64,000 nucleotides of DNA from positions 52,929 to 116,928 of the forward strand of contig JADFUC010000756.1 in the NCBI GenBank assembly GCA_019722365.1. The letters run 5' to 3'. This DNA is from Lithospermum erythrorhizon (taxonomy: Eukaryota > Streptophyta > Magnoliopsida > Boraginales > Boraginaceae). Both the position numbers and the translations under genes were made by a program. The notes under the pieces are model-generated. The model was given only the letters and a program-made list of their open reading frames with translations. It was not told where the DNA came from and did not search any database. Each line of letters starts with the position of its first letter. Positions within the stretch are counted from its first letter, which is position 1. Of this stretch, positions 12,186-24,829 are shown piece by piece.

Positions 12186-15100
12186 ATCGAACAGCGAGAA
12201 TCCTGATCACTGCATTTTATAATTTGCTTGATTTCATTTGATTCGACTATTATTGTCCTTCCTTGACCACCTGATTGTAAAACATTGTTCCCAATTTACT
12301 TGATCCAATATCTTCCTCATCCACGAGTAGTATGTGCATTTGAAGCTTTACCCGCCTTTTAATGAGACGGTCTTCCTAGCATCTGTAACACTTAAAAAGG
12401 AATTTATTTATTTTTAAGAGCTATGATAAGTTCTTTTTTTAGATGTGTTACATTCATAATGCTTTTCTTTTGAAAAAGGACATCATCCGTTTCCTGAATT
12501 TTGATTCTAGTCATATGTAGCTATTACCTCTTTCATTTAGAAAAGTAAGCTTTGTTCCTCAAGCTGATCATTGTTTCTCCACGTTCTTGAATGATATATT
12601 CTTTCTTTAATCTTCGAATGAGAAAACATCGTAATCGAGCATCATTGACTTTTTCTTCAGAATCTAATTTTGAAATTTCTGCACATATATTTTTGACATG
12701 GAGAAAGTAGTCTGACATTGACATACCTTCATGTGTCACCATGACCAATTCATTTTTCTAGAGTTGTAATCTTGATGACAAATTCAAAAATAATTGGAAC
12801 AAAATTCTACTGTGATGTTTAGAGACCACAATTTGAATGTAGGAAAATAAAGCAAACAAGTAAATCTGTATAATATTATTCCAAATTTCTTACTGAAAAT
12901 ATGTTTGGAACCCCATTAAACCGTTCAACTTATACAATAAAATCTCCACAAAAAAAAACCGATTTTTCCAAAAATATACAGTAAATTGATTTTTTTTCAA
13001 ACTCAAAAATCCAAAAATTTATTTTTAAATTGTTTTTACAAAAAAAAATATTTTTATAATAATGTGACCGTAAAAATACCTTTGTTTTAATGCATATTCT
13101 CTACCATTATTGGTAATTCTATTTTTCTTCAAATTATCATCGTGAATGCAGCATGTCTTCTGATTGTTTTTATTTTTAGTATGCTTTGAGTTTCTTGTAT
13201 GAGATTGTAGGAAAATTTGTGGTTGGTTTCAAATTAGCTATGAAAAGGGAAAAATTTAATTGATTGTGGAGATTGGTTTCTATTTTGGAGGATACGTGCA
13301 TAAAAATAAGAATCCTGTTTTTATCCAATTTCATAAATTTAAAGTTACAATACTATTATAACCTTTTTTAAAAACGACTTGCTTAAAAAACCTTAAGCAA
13401 CTAAAGTATACAAAAAGTGGTACCTCTACGATGGACTTTTTTACTTGTCCACTTTTCCTTTGATGGAGGTCTTACATTCTTTTAAGATTAACTGATTACT
13501 TGTCTATGGGTAGTTAAGTTGATTGCATTTTAGAAAAAAAATTTATCGAGACATTTCACACAATTTTCTTAAAATTTTCCAATTGGAATTTTTATAAAAG
13601 CATTTACCAAAATTAATTATACAATAAATATTCGGAAAATCAAAAGAAGAATTATTTTTGGGGCCAGCTAAAACAATCAAAAATTATAAAAAAATTGAGA
13701 TACTTCGGTCCCCTGGAATGCAAACAAAAATTAGTGAAATTTTAGAACATTTTTAAAAGAGCTCAAATCGTAAAAATGTTGATTTTAATCAAAACATGTT
13801 TTAAAACCCTTTCATTTCATGAAGCACAAATCTAAATTCCAAATCGTAAAATTAACGATATGATGAACTTGAAAATAGTATAGAACATATATTTGTTCAT
13901 GAATCAATTTTTCTGCTATGTTCATCGTCAAGAATATATAATATATCGATATAAAAATGTGTTTATATAACAAATTATATATAAATATGTCAGAAGTCAT
14001 ACAACTTAAATAACTGCTCATGATACTGCATTTGTTGGAAAATTACCCAACTTGTTCACCAACAAAAATAAACAAATGCAACCAAGATTGAATAAATGTA
14101 TAATAATAGCAATTAAAACCATACAAATATAATTCATACCGTATGAATCACGATAAGGTACTTACAAGCGGGCGGAAATGATAAACTTTCAATCTCCCGA
14201 ATCCTCACATTGAATCCTCGGCCTGCTCCAAGTGAAATGCCTCCAGTTAGTCCACACCAAAAGCGGTTGAATCACGCGATTGGACTTGCTAGAATCTACG
14301 AGCAATTAGACAAGAATTTGAGTCAAAACTTTGACTCAAAAATCCAAAGGGAGAGAGGGAGGGGGGCGGCCGAGATATTGGGAGAGGATGAAATGAAATT
14401 CTTAGGTTTTCATTTTCATCTTTTTTCGTATATAGTCCATTTTGGTTTTGGTCGAGATAGGCATTTCGTTTGATAAATAGTGCTTTCGTTAAGTCGTTAA
14501 CTAACTACTAACGAGTAACTAATAACAAGTTACTAATAAGCTTTCCTCGTTAAACCGTCAAATTGGAAATAACAATTTAATTGATTTGAGATTTTGTCAA
14601 TTTGTATTTTACATTATCAATGTAAAACTCTCGATTGGGTATCTCGTCGATTCAATCAACTCCTAATTTAACAATCTCGATTTAATCTCATACATGGAAT
14701 ATAACTCAACGTTATTGTATGTGTGTGAACTTCTGGGCTCCAATAATATTAGCAGTATAATAATATAATTGATCATTATGATTATTATATCGGTTATGCA
14801 TAGGATCTAGCAATGCGGCATAATCCACGATATTTAATCATGAGTTCCCATTTTATTGTTTGCAATTACTATTTGTGAACATTTAGTTAGGAAGTAATCT
14901 CTCCATTTAACTAAAACTAATAAATTAAATTGTTACAACAATTATTACTTAGCAGGCATAATTATAGAAGTCAAAATGCTCACGATTTCCAACATTCAAT
15001 TCATAAATTTAAGGTGAAATACTATTATGCGGACTTGTTTACTTGTCTCCTTTGATGGAGGTCTTAAGTGCATTCACTTAAGATTAACTTTTGAGTTACT

Positions 15101-15660
15101 TGTCTATGGTGGTTAAGTAGATTGCTTTTTTAGAGAAATCAAATTTATTGAACATTAATACATAATTAGTAAGGAGTCAAATGAAATTCCGCTAATAGTA
15201 TAATTGGATTTTTAAAAGAAAAGGGAAAAATTGAAAAAATGCGACTAATTTATCTAGTTGATTAATTAGCACATTGTAGTGGGTATCGAAAAAAATTTGG
15301 TTCTCCAAATGGACTCGAATGTGAGGCTATTCAGGATTTAATAATTATCAAACGAATGTACTTGATCGTACACGAAGTAACTGCCGGTTGGGCCGTGGTC
15401 GAGTTATATTTTCTACTTGAGCTTGATTCGATTATCAGCGATGCAGATAAACAACTCTAGTTTTTGGATGGGCTTCCGAGTTGGGCGTTCAATCGGATAA
15501 AGCTCTCATTCTTTCTTTTACATCTGATAAACTAATATTCTCGTTCTTGAGTATAATTTGAGCTGCTATTTACACCCTTAGTCGATTTATAATTTATAGT
15601 TTTACCAATATTTCATATTTTTGAATTAATAAAGTCAGTACATTTCATTGTTATTTCTTA
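12186..15660 (-). mobile_element. Tandem copia cassette, copy 2, split by an LTR insertion
   Basis: The gag fragment is best preserved here. Minus-strand 12748-12533 reads SMSDYFLHVKNIC, ISKLDSEEKV and FLIRRLKKEYI, which fits the UBN2-type gag of plant copia elements. The zinc-knuckle remnant is near 12365-12395 and the protease start near 12190-12215. The leader runs from 12780 to about 13535, is interrupted to 14994, and resumes at about 15000-15150 with the same blocks as the other copies. The promoter region at 15150-15660 contains TGTAAATAGCAGC on the minus strand. Without the insertion the copy is close to 2 kb, like copy 1. Confidence 0.65.
13535..14994 (-). mobile_element. LTR (14033-14994) with a short internal remnant, inserted in copy 2
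   Basis: The block 14033-14994 begins TGTTGGAAA and ends TTTCCAACA, a perfect 9-bp inverted terminus typical of copia LTRs. On the minus strand the sequence beyond it, TGCAGTATCATGAGCAG, resembles an initiator-Met tRNA primer site with small insertions, so 13535-14032 may be the first part of the internal region. No second LTR is present and no clear target duplication is seen. The central motif GTATGTGTGTGA recurs in the LTR at the right edge of the window (63231-64000), which suggests a related family. Confidence 0.6.
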
Positions 15661-17370
15661 CTTTTGGTACATGGTATTAGAAGAACGAGAATCCACAATC
15701 TACACTATTGTAGCATAATTTGCTTCAATTTCATTTGATGTCTGACTATTGTTGTCCTTACCTTCAACCACCTCAATTGTAAAGCATTGTTCCCAATTCA
15801 CTTGATCAACATCTTCCTCATCACGAGAAGTATGTGCATTTGAGAGTTTACCCATCAATTTGTTTTAACGTGCCCCGTCTTTCCGCATTTGTAACACTTA
15901 AAAAGATTTGTTGCTTTGGGGGCTATGATAATTTCCTTTCTTTTAGATGTGTTCCCTTCATAATACTTTTCTTTTGAAAAAAGGACATCATCACGTTCTA
16001 GATTAAGATTATTAGCCATATGCTTAGCTAATGCCTCTTTGTTAGAAATTAAGCTTTATAATTCCTCAACTAATTTCTTCTCATCCTTGGATGACGTATA
16101 TTCTTTCTTTAATCTTCGAATGAGAAAACATCGTAGTCGAGCATCACTCACTTTTTCTTCAGAATCTAATTACGAAATTTCGGCCTATATATTTTGACAT
16201 GGAAAAAAGTAGCCTAACATTGACATACTTTACATGTCACCATGACCAATTCATTTTTCTAGAGTTGTAATCTTGATGATAAATTCAAAATGTTTGAACA
16301 AATTCTCTTGTATTTGAGCCTAATTTGAATGTAATTAAACATGCATAACTTTGGTATGCCTTGAGTTTATTGTGTGAGATTGTAGGAAAATTTGTGGCTG
16401 ATTTCAAATTAGCTATGAAAAGGGCAAAATTTAATTGATAGTGGATATTCGCTTTTATTTTGGAGGATACGTGCATAAAAATAGGGAATTCAATTTTTAT
16501 CCAATTTCATAAATTTAAGGTGAAAATAATATTATGCTTATACTATTATGCCTTTTTTAAAGTAGATTGCTTAAAATCCACTTGGCTAAGGATAACACAA
16601 AAGTGGTGCCTCTCGCGGACTGCACTTGTCCCTTTTTTCCTTTGATGGAGTGTACTTGCATTCCCTTCGATTAACTTTTGAGTTACTTGTCTATAGTGGT
16701 TAAGGTGAAAATAATATTATGCCCTAATACTATTATGCCTTTTTTAATGATTCTTAAAAATCATACTTATTGAAGGATCACTACAAAGTGAATTTTTCTA
16801 GACTTGTTTACTTGTCCCTTTTTTCCTTTGATGGAGGTCTTAAGTGTATTCCCTTCTGATTAACTTTTGAGTTACTTGTCTATGGTGGTTAAGTCGATTG
16901 CATTATTAGGGAAACCAAATTTATATAACATTAATACATAATTAGTAAGGAGTCAAGTCGAATCCCGCTAATAGTATAATTGGGTTTTTAAAAGAAAAGG
17001 AAAAAATTGAAAAAGGCAACTAATTTATCTAGTTGATTAATTAGCACATTGTAGTGGGTATCGAACAATTTTTGGTTCTCTAAATGGACTCGGATGTGAG
17101 GCTACTCAGGATTTAATAAGTATCGAACGAATGTCCTTGATCGTGACAAGTAATTACCCTGTTAGACCATGAATCGAGTTATATTTTCTACTTGAGCTTT
17201 GATTTGATTATCAACGATGCAGATAAACAAGTCTAGTTTTTTCAATGGAGTACCGAGTTGGGACTGGATTACCAATCGAATGAAGCTCTCAGTCTTTCTT
17301 TTGCATCTAATAAACTAATATTCTCGTTCTCAAGTCAAGAGCCGGGCTGCTATTTATAACCATACAATGT
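15661..17370 (-). mobile_element. Tandem copia cassette, copy 3
   Basis: On the minus strand a clear TATA box (TATAAATA, 17358-17351) in GGTTATAAATAGCAGCCC opens the copy. The leader spans about 16920-16300 and gag about 16260-15860. The knuckle reads CYKCGKTGHV at about 15900-15868, and the protease start reads IVDSRSSNTM near 15705-15672, corresponding to the DSGCSNHM protease signature of copia polyproteins. The coding part stops there and copy 2's promoter region follows directly. The leader carries its own 185-bp duplication. Confidence 0.68.
16517..16895. repeat. 185-bp tandem duplication in the leader of copia copy 3
   Basis: Two successive units (about 16517-16703 and 16704-16895) share GGTGAAAATAATATTATGC, CTTTTTTCCTTTGATGGAG and AACTTTTGAGTTACTTGTC in order. 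Copies 1 and 2 have a single unit at this place, so the duplication arose within copy 3. Confidence 0.65.
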
Positions 17371-18131
17371 TATTTTCCCAAATTCTCCAACCCCCACCCC
17401 AACGTCCAACGTCCACTAATGATGTTTGGTTACATTATCATATACATGTAGAATTAACGTTTAATTGCAAGATGGACAATTCTCATGAATGTTCAAAATT
17501 GTTTTCAGCATTGCTATTCAAAGTGAGTTTGGACGTATGTAATTGGTGTTTAATATTATTTACATTTTAAAATTATTTCAAAATATTAAACTTGAATGAA
17601 TTTTGAATGAGCGTCCATGCTGGACGTCCGAACACATAATGATTGTCCACTACATATGCTTACGGCTCATTTTGACATCTAGATTGTCTGCCCAAACGAT
17701 GTTAAAATTGTGAATGCCCACTAGCAATGTTTAAATAGACCGGATTTTTAAATTTAAAAAAGAAAAACACAATAAACATTCATCTTTTTTAATTTTCGAA
17801 TTGAACTTTCGAAATAACTTTAGACATATACTACAATAGTGGCATTTGGGCAAAATTCTAAAATCTAAAATCAAAATAAAATGGGGAATCACACACAATA
17901 ACACCCACAAAATATTTTGCTTGAAAACCTATCTCTAAAAAACTCCCCAAAATATTTAATTTCTTTATTTTACAAAACCCATATACTCATAAATATTTAT
18001 ATAATTAGTGGTTGAGTCAAAAATCATTTTCATTTTGAATTGTTTTTTATATTTCTTTTTTATTTTGGGGTCTTAAAAAGGGATCTTTATTATTGCATCA
18101 ATAATATAATTCTTGAAAAAATAATTAAAAA
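17371..18131. other. Upstream region of the Ser/Arg-rich gene
   Basis: This is AT-rich DNA between the copia array and the start codon at 18132, with no coding exon visible. It presumably holds the promoter and 5' UTR. I cannot fix a TATA box or transcription start among several AT-rich candidates. Confidence 0.5.
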
Positions 18132-21100
18132 ATGGGTAAAAATCAAGCTTACAAATCTATGCAGAGAGCTAGGTTGGGAAGTGATGCAGCTGGACCTGAT
18201 GAGATTAATGATGGCATGGTTTGTACCCTTTCATACTAATTATTTTCCCATTTTGCCCTTTTTGTTGCTTTTTCTTGAATTTTAGTTAATTTTTCTGCAT
18301 TTTTATTGATGTAGTTGAGATTATGGATAATGGGGTGTGTTTTATTTTTGCTTAAATGAGTAAAAATTGAACCTTTAGTGTATGTAGTTTGTGATAAGCA
18401 TTTGGTTCCAACCTAAAATCAATTGGTTATAGAGAGACGAGGACACCATAATGTGGTACGTGTCACATTAATAGGTTGTAGGTTGTGATTTGTTGTCCTT
18501 GTATTGATTCATTACTTATATTTTACTAGCACTATCCTAGAAGATTGTTGAGTTTGGTTTTTAATTGTCGAATTAACAAACTTTGGGGGCTTGATTGCAT
18601 CTTGTTACTTTGATTTGAATCATAATTAGCGGGTAATAGTAAATTAGGTTAAAAATAATATCGTTTGATATATGTTTCATCAAATATTGTAGAACATATA
18701 CAAAAGCATTTGAGCCTAATTATACAAAGTTAACCATCGAAATTCAATTCAAAACTAGATATTTTTTAAATGAAGGGAGTAGCTTCTTCCGTTTTGTGTA
18801 TCATGAAAATTGCGGGGAGGGGAGGAAGGAGGAATTAAGTGTTGATTTGGCTTGGTGTGGGATTGATCTTCAAGTTTTTCAAATTGGTTGGACAATGGCA
18901 TCCGGCTACATGTTAGATACTTCAGTCCACTGAATTAGAATGAAGAATTCTTGATCTGAATGTTTTATTTTGATAGTTTGATTGTCGTATCTTTTGAATA
19001 CAATGCCAACAGGTCTCTTTTGTTATTTGGATCGTTGGCTAACCAATCCATGGTTGATTTTTTTTAACACAAGTATAGAATTGTTCTTTACATTTCTGAT
19101 GAGGACTATCTCAGGTTGATGGTTCATTTCATTCACCAGAGTGGCATGCTGCTCGTTTGGCCAGCCTGAATAAGTCTCACACAGTCACATGGGAAGAGTA
19201 CAAGAAAAAGCAGAAGGTGACCTAATATATTACTCTCCTTGCGTTTGACTTTTCCTTTTTGTTTGTTAGTGTGTGTTAGTGACTTCAGGATAGTAAAAAA
19301 GTGTGTGCTGATTACTATCATGATAGCAGGATTACTTCATTTGGGTCCATTTACTCTAACCATTTTAGCTAATCCAATGTCTGCTCTGTTAGTCTGCTAT
19401 GGTGCTTAGCAGTGCCGGTTTCACAAGTTGACAGTAGTTCCTTTAAGGTATTGGTGGTAACTTATTAAGTTAGAGCTTTATTTTGCAGTGTCATCTCTAA
19501 AGATATATTTATCAACTGTTCATATCTCTTACTTGCTGAGGATTATGCATATGGTACTTACTCAGCAGTAGTGATTAATGGTCCCCTGCTTAACGATATA
19601 TTATTAATGGGTACTGATGATTTCACCTGCTAGGAAGAAGAAATGAAGAAGGGAGAGCTAGAGGCGGATAAAGATAAAATGATGAGGGAGTACAGGGCTC
19701 AGCTAGATGCCGAGAGATCACTCAAACTATCCCAAGGAAGAAATCATTCCAGCAGTCGATCTAGTAGGGAAAAGGGTAATATTTTAATGAATGTGTTAGA
19801 ACTTAGGACTAGGAACAAATTTATTTAATCTTCCTTTTACTATCCTGTTCTTGCTTTTAGTGTTTCCCATTTATGTCTCTTTCATTTATTTTTAACAGAT
19901 AAAAAACACAAGGACTCAAAGAAACGCAGCAGCAGGAAAAGAAAGGTGCATTGACAACTTTGCTTATGTTCAATTGATTAAATATTTACTTTTGTTTCTA
20001 GATTCATGCTGTGCATTCGGACCTGTAATTGTGTTCAATTAATAAGTATTTACAACTATTAACGCAAACTGCATATAGAATTTGTCACTAGTTCATTTGC
20101 CTTGAATTGCATGACAACTGATTCTCGGTGATCTCTGTCCACTTCATGTACCAGGTCTTGCAGCATAGTGTGTAGACTGTAGAACTTGACTTGAACTTCT
20201 TACTCTGCACCACACTGAGTTCGAGTATAATACTATAATTGATTGACACGTTTCTGGAAACTTATATCAGCCTTTTCTGTGTTTTTATATTAAATACAAC
20301 AAATATGTTGAAGTCACTGTTTCTGTATGCTAAAGGCACACATTGTAGTTGGGATGTGTTCAGTTGTTCAGAGAGGATATGTATGTTCCTTTTATTCAAT
20401 AAAGAAGAGATTCTAGATGGGGAAAATATTCTTCAACTTAGTTTCTTAGTTGCAAAGTTTTCTAGTCTCATTCAAATACTTGGTTGTGTAGTGTATTTAA
20501 AGAGTGCATTTTCGTTGGAATATAATAACCTGATACCATGAAAGAAAAGATTTTTTATACCTAAGAAGTGCTTATTTCTATAATTTTATTTATATGTACT
20601 CATATCATAACTTTATGCTTGGACTTCGGAACCTATGAAACAAGCAGGAATTCAAAAGCATAATTCATTTCTCGTAGGACCTAATCTGTCTACCTTTTCC
20701 CCTATAAATGTATTGTGCATTGTTTTACCTCTTTCACAATAATTGGAGCCGCTCCAGTCTTGGCACCTAGGCAAACACATCGTATGCCCACTACTCTTGC
20801 GTTCTCAAAATTGTAGTTTTCTATTTTTTTCACTAGTTAATTTCACCTCCAATTTTATTCATTTTAAGTTTTCTACATTTAGCAATTTATTCTACAATCC
20901 AGACTGAGACTGATCTTTTATAAACTATTGTGCAGCATTCGAAGAGATCCTCCGAATCTAGCTCCTCAAGTTCATCATCAGAATCATCGAGTAGTGATGA
21001 TAAAGACAAAGAATCAAGAAGCTCGAAGTCACGGTCTAAGAGAAGGAAGAAAGAGAAAAGTCACAAGTCAAGATCACGATCAAGATCAAAACACACTAGC

Positions 21101-21166
21101 AGTGATCACAGAGACAATGATGGTCCTTTGCCCCTTTCAAGGTTCTTTGGTAACACCAAAAGCTGA
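18132..21166 (+). CDS. Conserved plant Ser/Arg-rich (RS-like) protein, 5 exons, 202 residues
   Basis: Exons: 18132-18218, 19115-19216, 19634-19775, 19899-19945, 20936-21166. All introns are GT-AG and all joins keep frame (phases 0, 0, 1, 0). The protein starts MGKNQAYKSMQRARLG and has a conserved-looking segment VDGSFHSPEWHAARLASLNK (30-49), then WEEYKKKQK. A charged coiled-coil-like stretch follows (64-95). From about residue 99 to 190 it is rich in Ser, Arg and Lys, with SRSRSRSK-type runs, an acidic SSSSSSSSESSSSDDKD segment and likely nuclear localisation signals. It ends PLPLSRFFGNTKS. I recall very similar uncharacterised plant proteins, often labelled NST1-like or splicing-related. RS-like tails suggest a nuclear, RNA-processing setting; that is inference. 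There is no RRM or other RNA-binding fold. Intron 4 (990 bp) contains no gene. Confidence 0.9.
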
Positions 21167-22199
21167 TTTCTTAATGAACAAATTAAGAATAGTCTTATTT
21201 ATCCGCTATCATTTATATCTGACAACAGTGCTCAGCCGTTTACTTGTTTTAATAGTTTCTGAATGTTGGCCGCATTGTTATAGATTTCAGTACACCGCTA
21301 CTTGTTTCAGTGGTTTGTTATTCCGTATGAATATATGCTGGTGTGAATGTTATGGTTCATGAATCGATTAGACTCGACTTCTTAATGCCATATTAGGTTC
21401 AAATACAAAGACGGAACCCCCCCAGCGAAATGTACTATTGAGGTTTTATACCCTGGAAGAGAAGCTGTTAGCAGTCTATATCACTACTTTTATATATAAA
21501 AGTGAATAAGGCTTTTGTTTTTCTTCAACATTATTTATTCTTAATTATCCTTCTATCTAAAAATCTAAAATTTAGATTTCTAATAAGAATTAATTATTAT
21601 TCCTCATTTTTTATTTGATGTTTCGTATATTGTGGAATGCTTTGACTATCAATTATTTTTTAAACTATATGTTCAAAAATTATAAAAAAATAAATATGAA
21701 ACTATTTTTAAAGGCAGAATCTATTGATATAACTTTTATATTTATTAAAATAATAAGTAACTAATAATTAATGAATTAGTTTAAGTACCACATATACGAA
21801 AATGTTAAATAAACGGAGGAAGTAGTATTAAGTATTCATCATACTTTATACTTGTATATATGTAAGATTACCAATTGAAAGAGAATGTCGGCAGCATCGT
21901 GCGGTTTGAGATGTCATTATATACGTTGGCATATAAACTTTATAATTGTGATGTATCCAGCTTTTAATTAACTTTGTTTATTTATGCGAGTGCATGTTTA
22001 ATGATTCAAATATATACGTTCATCATATGATTATTTTGCTTTCAATTTTATATATAACTTTCATGATTCAATTCACAGAATGTGTCTCATATTTATATAT
22101 TATTAATTATTACTCCTTTCATTGATATAGAACACAGCCACATGTCATTTTTTCAAATCTTTAATAAATTTGTTTTAATTAAATAATAATATGTTTTAT
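21167..22199. other. Intergenic AT-rich DNA after the Ser/Arg-rich gene
   Basis: The 3' UTR of the preceding gene probably occupies the first few hundred bases. The rest is AT-rich without exons. A motif ACGGAGGAAGTAGTA near 21810 may be one end of a MITE, but the partner is not evident. Confidence 0.45.
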
Positions 22200-22204
22200 A
22201 GAAC

Positions 22205-22390
22205 TATTATTATTATTATTAATGTGTATTATTATTATTATAAGTTTGAGTTCGTAATCATATACTCCGTATTTTTGTAGAATTATTATTATTATTTATT
22301 ATGTAAAACTATTGTTATTATTAGGTATGAGTTAAATAACCATATGATTTGAGTAGAATTATTATTATTATTATTACTATTGTTATTTAA
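22205..22390. repeat. Dispersed (ATT)n / (AAT)n microsatellite cluster
   Basis: At least four short runs of ATT occur at about 22208-22220, 22229-22241, 22281-22300 and 22357-22375, separated by unrelated AT-rich sequence. The run accounts for an Asn-rich antisense reading frame here that should not be taken as a gene. Confidence 0.75.
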
Positions 22391-22920
22391 TAATAACATG
22401 CGAGATATGATTTTATATATTGGTATCCACAAAAATTTAAACAAATTATACTTTTTAAATATTACCAATTTTGCAGAGAAAAACAAATAATTCAATGATA
22501 CAATTGATGATCAATTCGTCAATACATTTAGTCGAGGAAGGAAACGTCAATTGTTAAAGTAATATTTGTATCTCTACATGGATATCTCGGTTTCGTATAA
22601 TCTCTACATGGACATATTATTTTATTATAATTTTTTATATTTTAAAAGAGTTGTTTTGTGATCAAGTATCCACTTCCAAAAAATAAAAATATTAATTAGA
22701 AAAAAATTCAAGAGTGTAATTTTTCAGCGGTTTATAATAATTTGAAGTAAGCATAAAAATGTATCGAATATGTAAGGAAATTGATTGCGTAATAAGAGTA
22801 AATGTAGCGTGTCCTTTACTAATGCGCTTATAAAAGTGTGAATCAGTAATGTTTCTTCCATTTTTGTTAGAACAATATACCCCTTCCAAATAAAGTTATT
22901 TACAAGACATCCCAATGATT

Positions 22921-24650
22921 ATGAAACTTCAATAATAATTAAATATGATAGAGTTAAAAATTATTAAACATAAAAATAAGAAGTTACAAATTGTCAAATT
23001 GATGTTACATGACTCTATTGGATAATTAATATAAATAATGGTGTTTATGTTATTAGTTCATTCTAATTATAGCTCATAATTAAAATATTTGGAAGTTATA
23101 TGACTTATTATTCCATCTTTTGAAAGTTACATAAAAAATATTGAATAATTAGATTAAATAATTATATTTATGTATTTACTTCGTAACTCACATTAAAGTA
23201 TTTAAGTTACATGATTCTCATTATTCCACATATTCATAGTAACACAACAATAACATATTATTTGTTATGTAAATATCCATTATTTTATACTAGAAATTAT
23301 GTAATTTCAACGTCATAACTCAAATAGCAGAAAAATATTACAATATCAATTTATTCATTTTCTTAAAATGATTCATATGCATGTTGTTAGCCATTTTGGA
23401 GTAAGAAGATTTAAATAAAGCTTCCAACAACATTATAATTTAACCCTTTCAAACTATATTACCAATCTGTTTCCTACGACTCTATTAGAATATAAAAATC
23501 GATGATATATTTTCATTAAACATTTAAGATGAATAAGCGAAAATATTCATTATGGTATAATGTTTACATTTAATCATTATTATTTTACTAGAGTTAACAT
23601 TGATGTTGTTATACTTTTGATGATGATAATAAAAACCAAAAGTTGAATATAAATAAATACATCCTTTTGAATTAATTAAAATGAGATTATAATTTATGCA
23701 TCTAAGTGATCAATTCAAATAATAGTTATCAAATTACAATAATAGTTAAATAATAAAGAGAATTAAAAATCATTAAACATAAAAATACATCTTGAAGAAG
23801 TCCCAACTTGATGTTACATGACTCTATTGGATAATTAAAATAACTAATTGTGTTAAGTGTGCGATTCTAATTATAGCTCATAATTCAAAATATTTGAAAA
23901 TTCTGTGACTACCAAATCGGTCATAGCTTTTGAGTTCTGCTAAATATTGAAGAATTAAAATAAATAATTGTATTCATGTATTTACTTCACCAATAACTCG
24001 CATTCAAAATATTTGAAAGTTATGTGATTCTCATTATTTCACCTTTTTATAGTTACACAAAAAATAACATATTATTTATTCTATAAATACCCACTATTTT
24101 ATACTAGGTATTATGTAATTTCAACATCATACCTCAAATACTAGAGAAAAATTACAATATCAATTTCTATTCATTTTCTTAGAATAATTTGTATACATGT
24201 TGTTAGCTATTTTCTTGATAGAAACACCCCAAAAGCTTCCAAACACATTCTGATATAACGCTTATATCTCCAACCATCGATAACTTTAGGTAATTTTTTA
24301 AATACATTTTATTCTTCTAATATTATTATATATAATCAATATATTATCGTTGTTTTTCTCTGGCTTTATTAGAATATATAAATCAATGAAAGGCAGCGAA
24401 AAGAGATGATAAGACATTTTGGTTTGATGTTTACATTTAGATGAATAAAAATATTATTATGGTTTTTGATGTTTTACATTGTCGATTATTTATTTTACTA
24501 AGATTTAACATTGATGTTGTTATACTTTTGATGATGGTAATAGATATCAAAAAGTTGAATACAAAGAAATATATAAAATAAACATCCTTTTGAATTAACT
24601 AAAATAAGATTATAATTTATGCATGCAAGTGATCAATTCAAATAATTAAA
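22921..24650. repeat. Large AT-rich tandem duplication, units of about 830-900 bp
   Basis: Unit 1 (about 22921-23750) and unit 2 (about 23751-24650) share the same ordered blocks: ATTAAACATAAAAAT, TTGATGTTACATGACTC, CTAATTATAGCTCATAATT, CATATTATTT, TTATGTAATTTCAAC, ATGTTGTTAGC, ACATTGATGTTGTTATAC and TAAGATTATAATTTATGCAT (the last differs by one base in unit 1). Substitutions and indels separate the units. No coding potential or terminal structure is evident. Confidence 0.78.
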
Positions 24651-24829
24651 TCTAAGACTATATATCAACTTACACTAAACGATGAGAGAAGTCGTAAAAT
24701 TTCTTTCTATTGCTGTGATTTTTTATATACTCAATATTTATAAATCTTAAAAATTAACTCATTTTCTAAGATTATACGTACTTGTAAAAATGTTTATAAA
24801 TTCTTAATTGGATACACAATCATATACAA

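Noticed and set aside
15665..15700. Plus-strand ATGGTATTAGAAGAACGAG looked like an initiator-Met primer site, implying a plus-strand LTR
   Set aside because: On the minus strand the same bases encode the protease start IVDSRSSNTM, continuous with the gag-knuckle region, so the resemblance comes from the coding sequence. The copies near 10205 and 12190 behave the same way.
20928..21362. 144-codon open frame overlapping the last exon of the Ser/Arg-rich gene
   Set aside because: It is a different frame of the RS-coding exon. The frame used by the spliced gene continues the upstream exons and ends at 21166.
22292..22495. Asn-rich antisense open frame
   Set aside because: Produced by the (ATT)n microsatellite.
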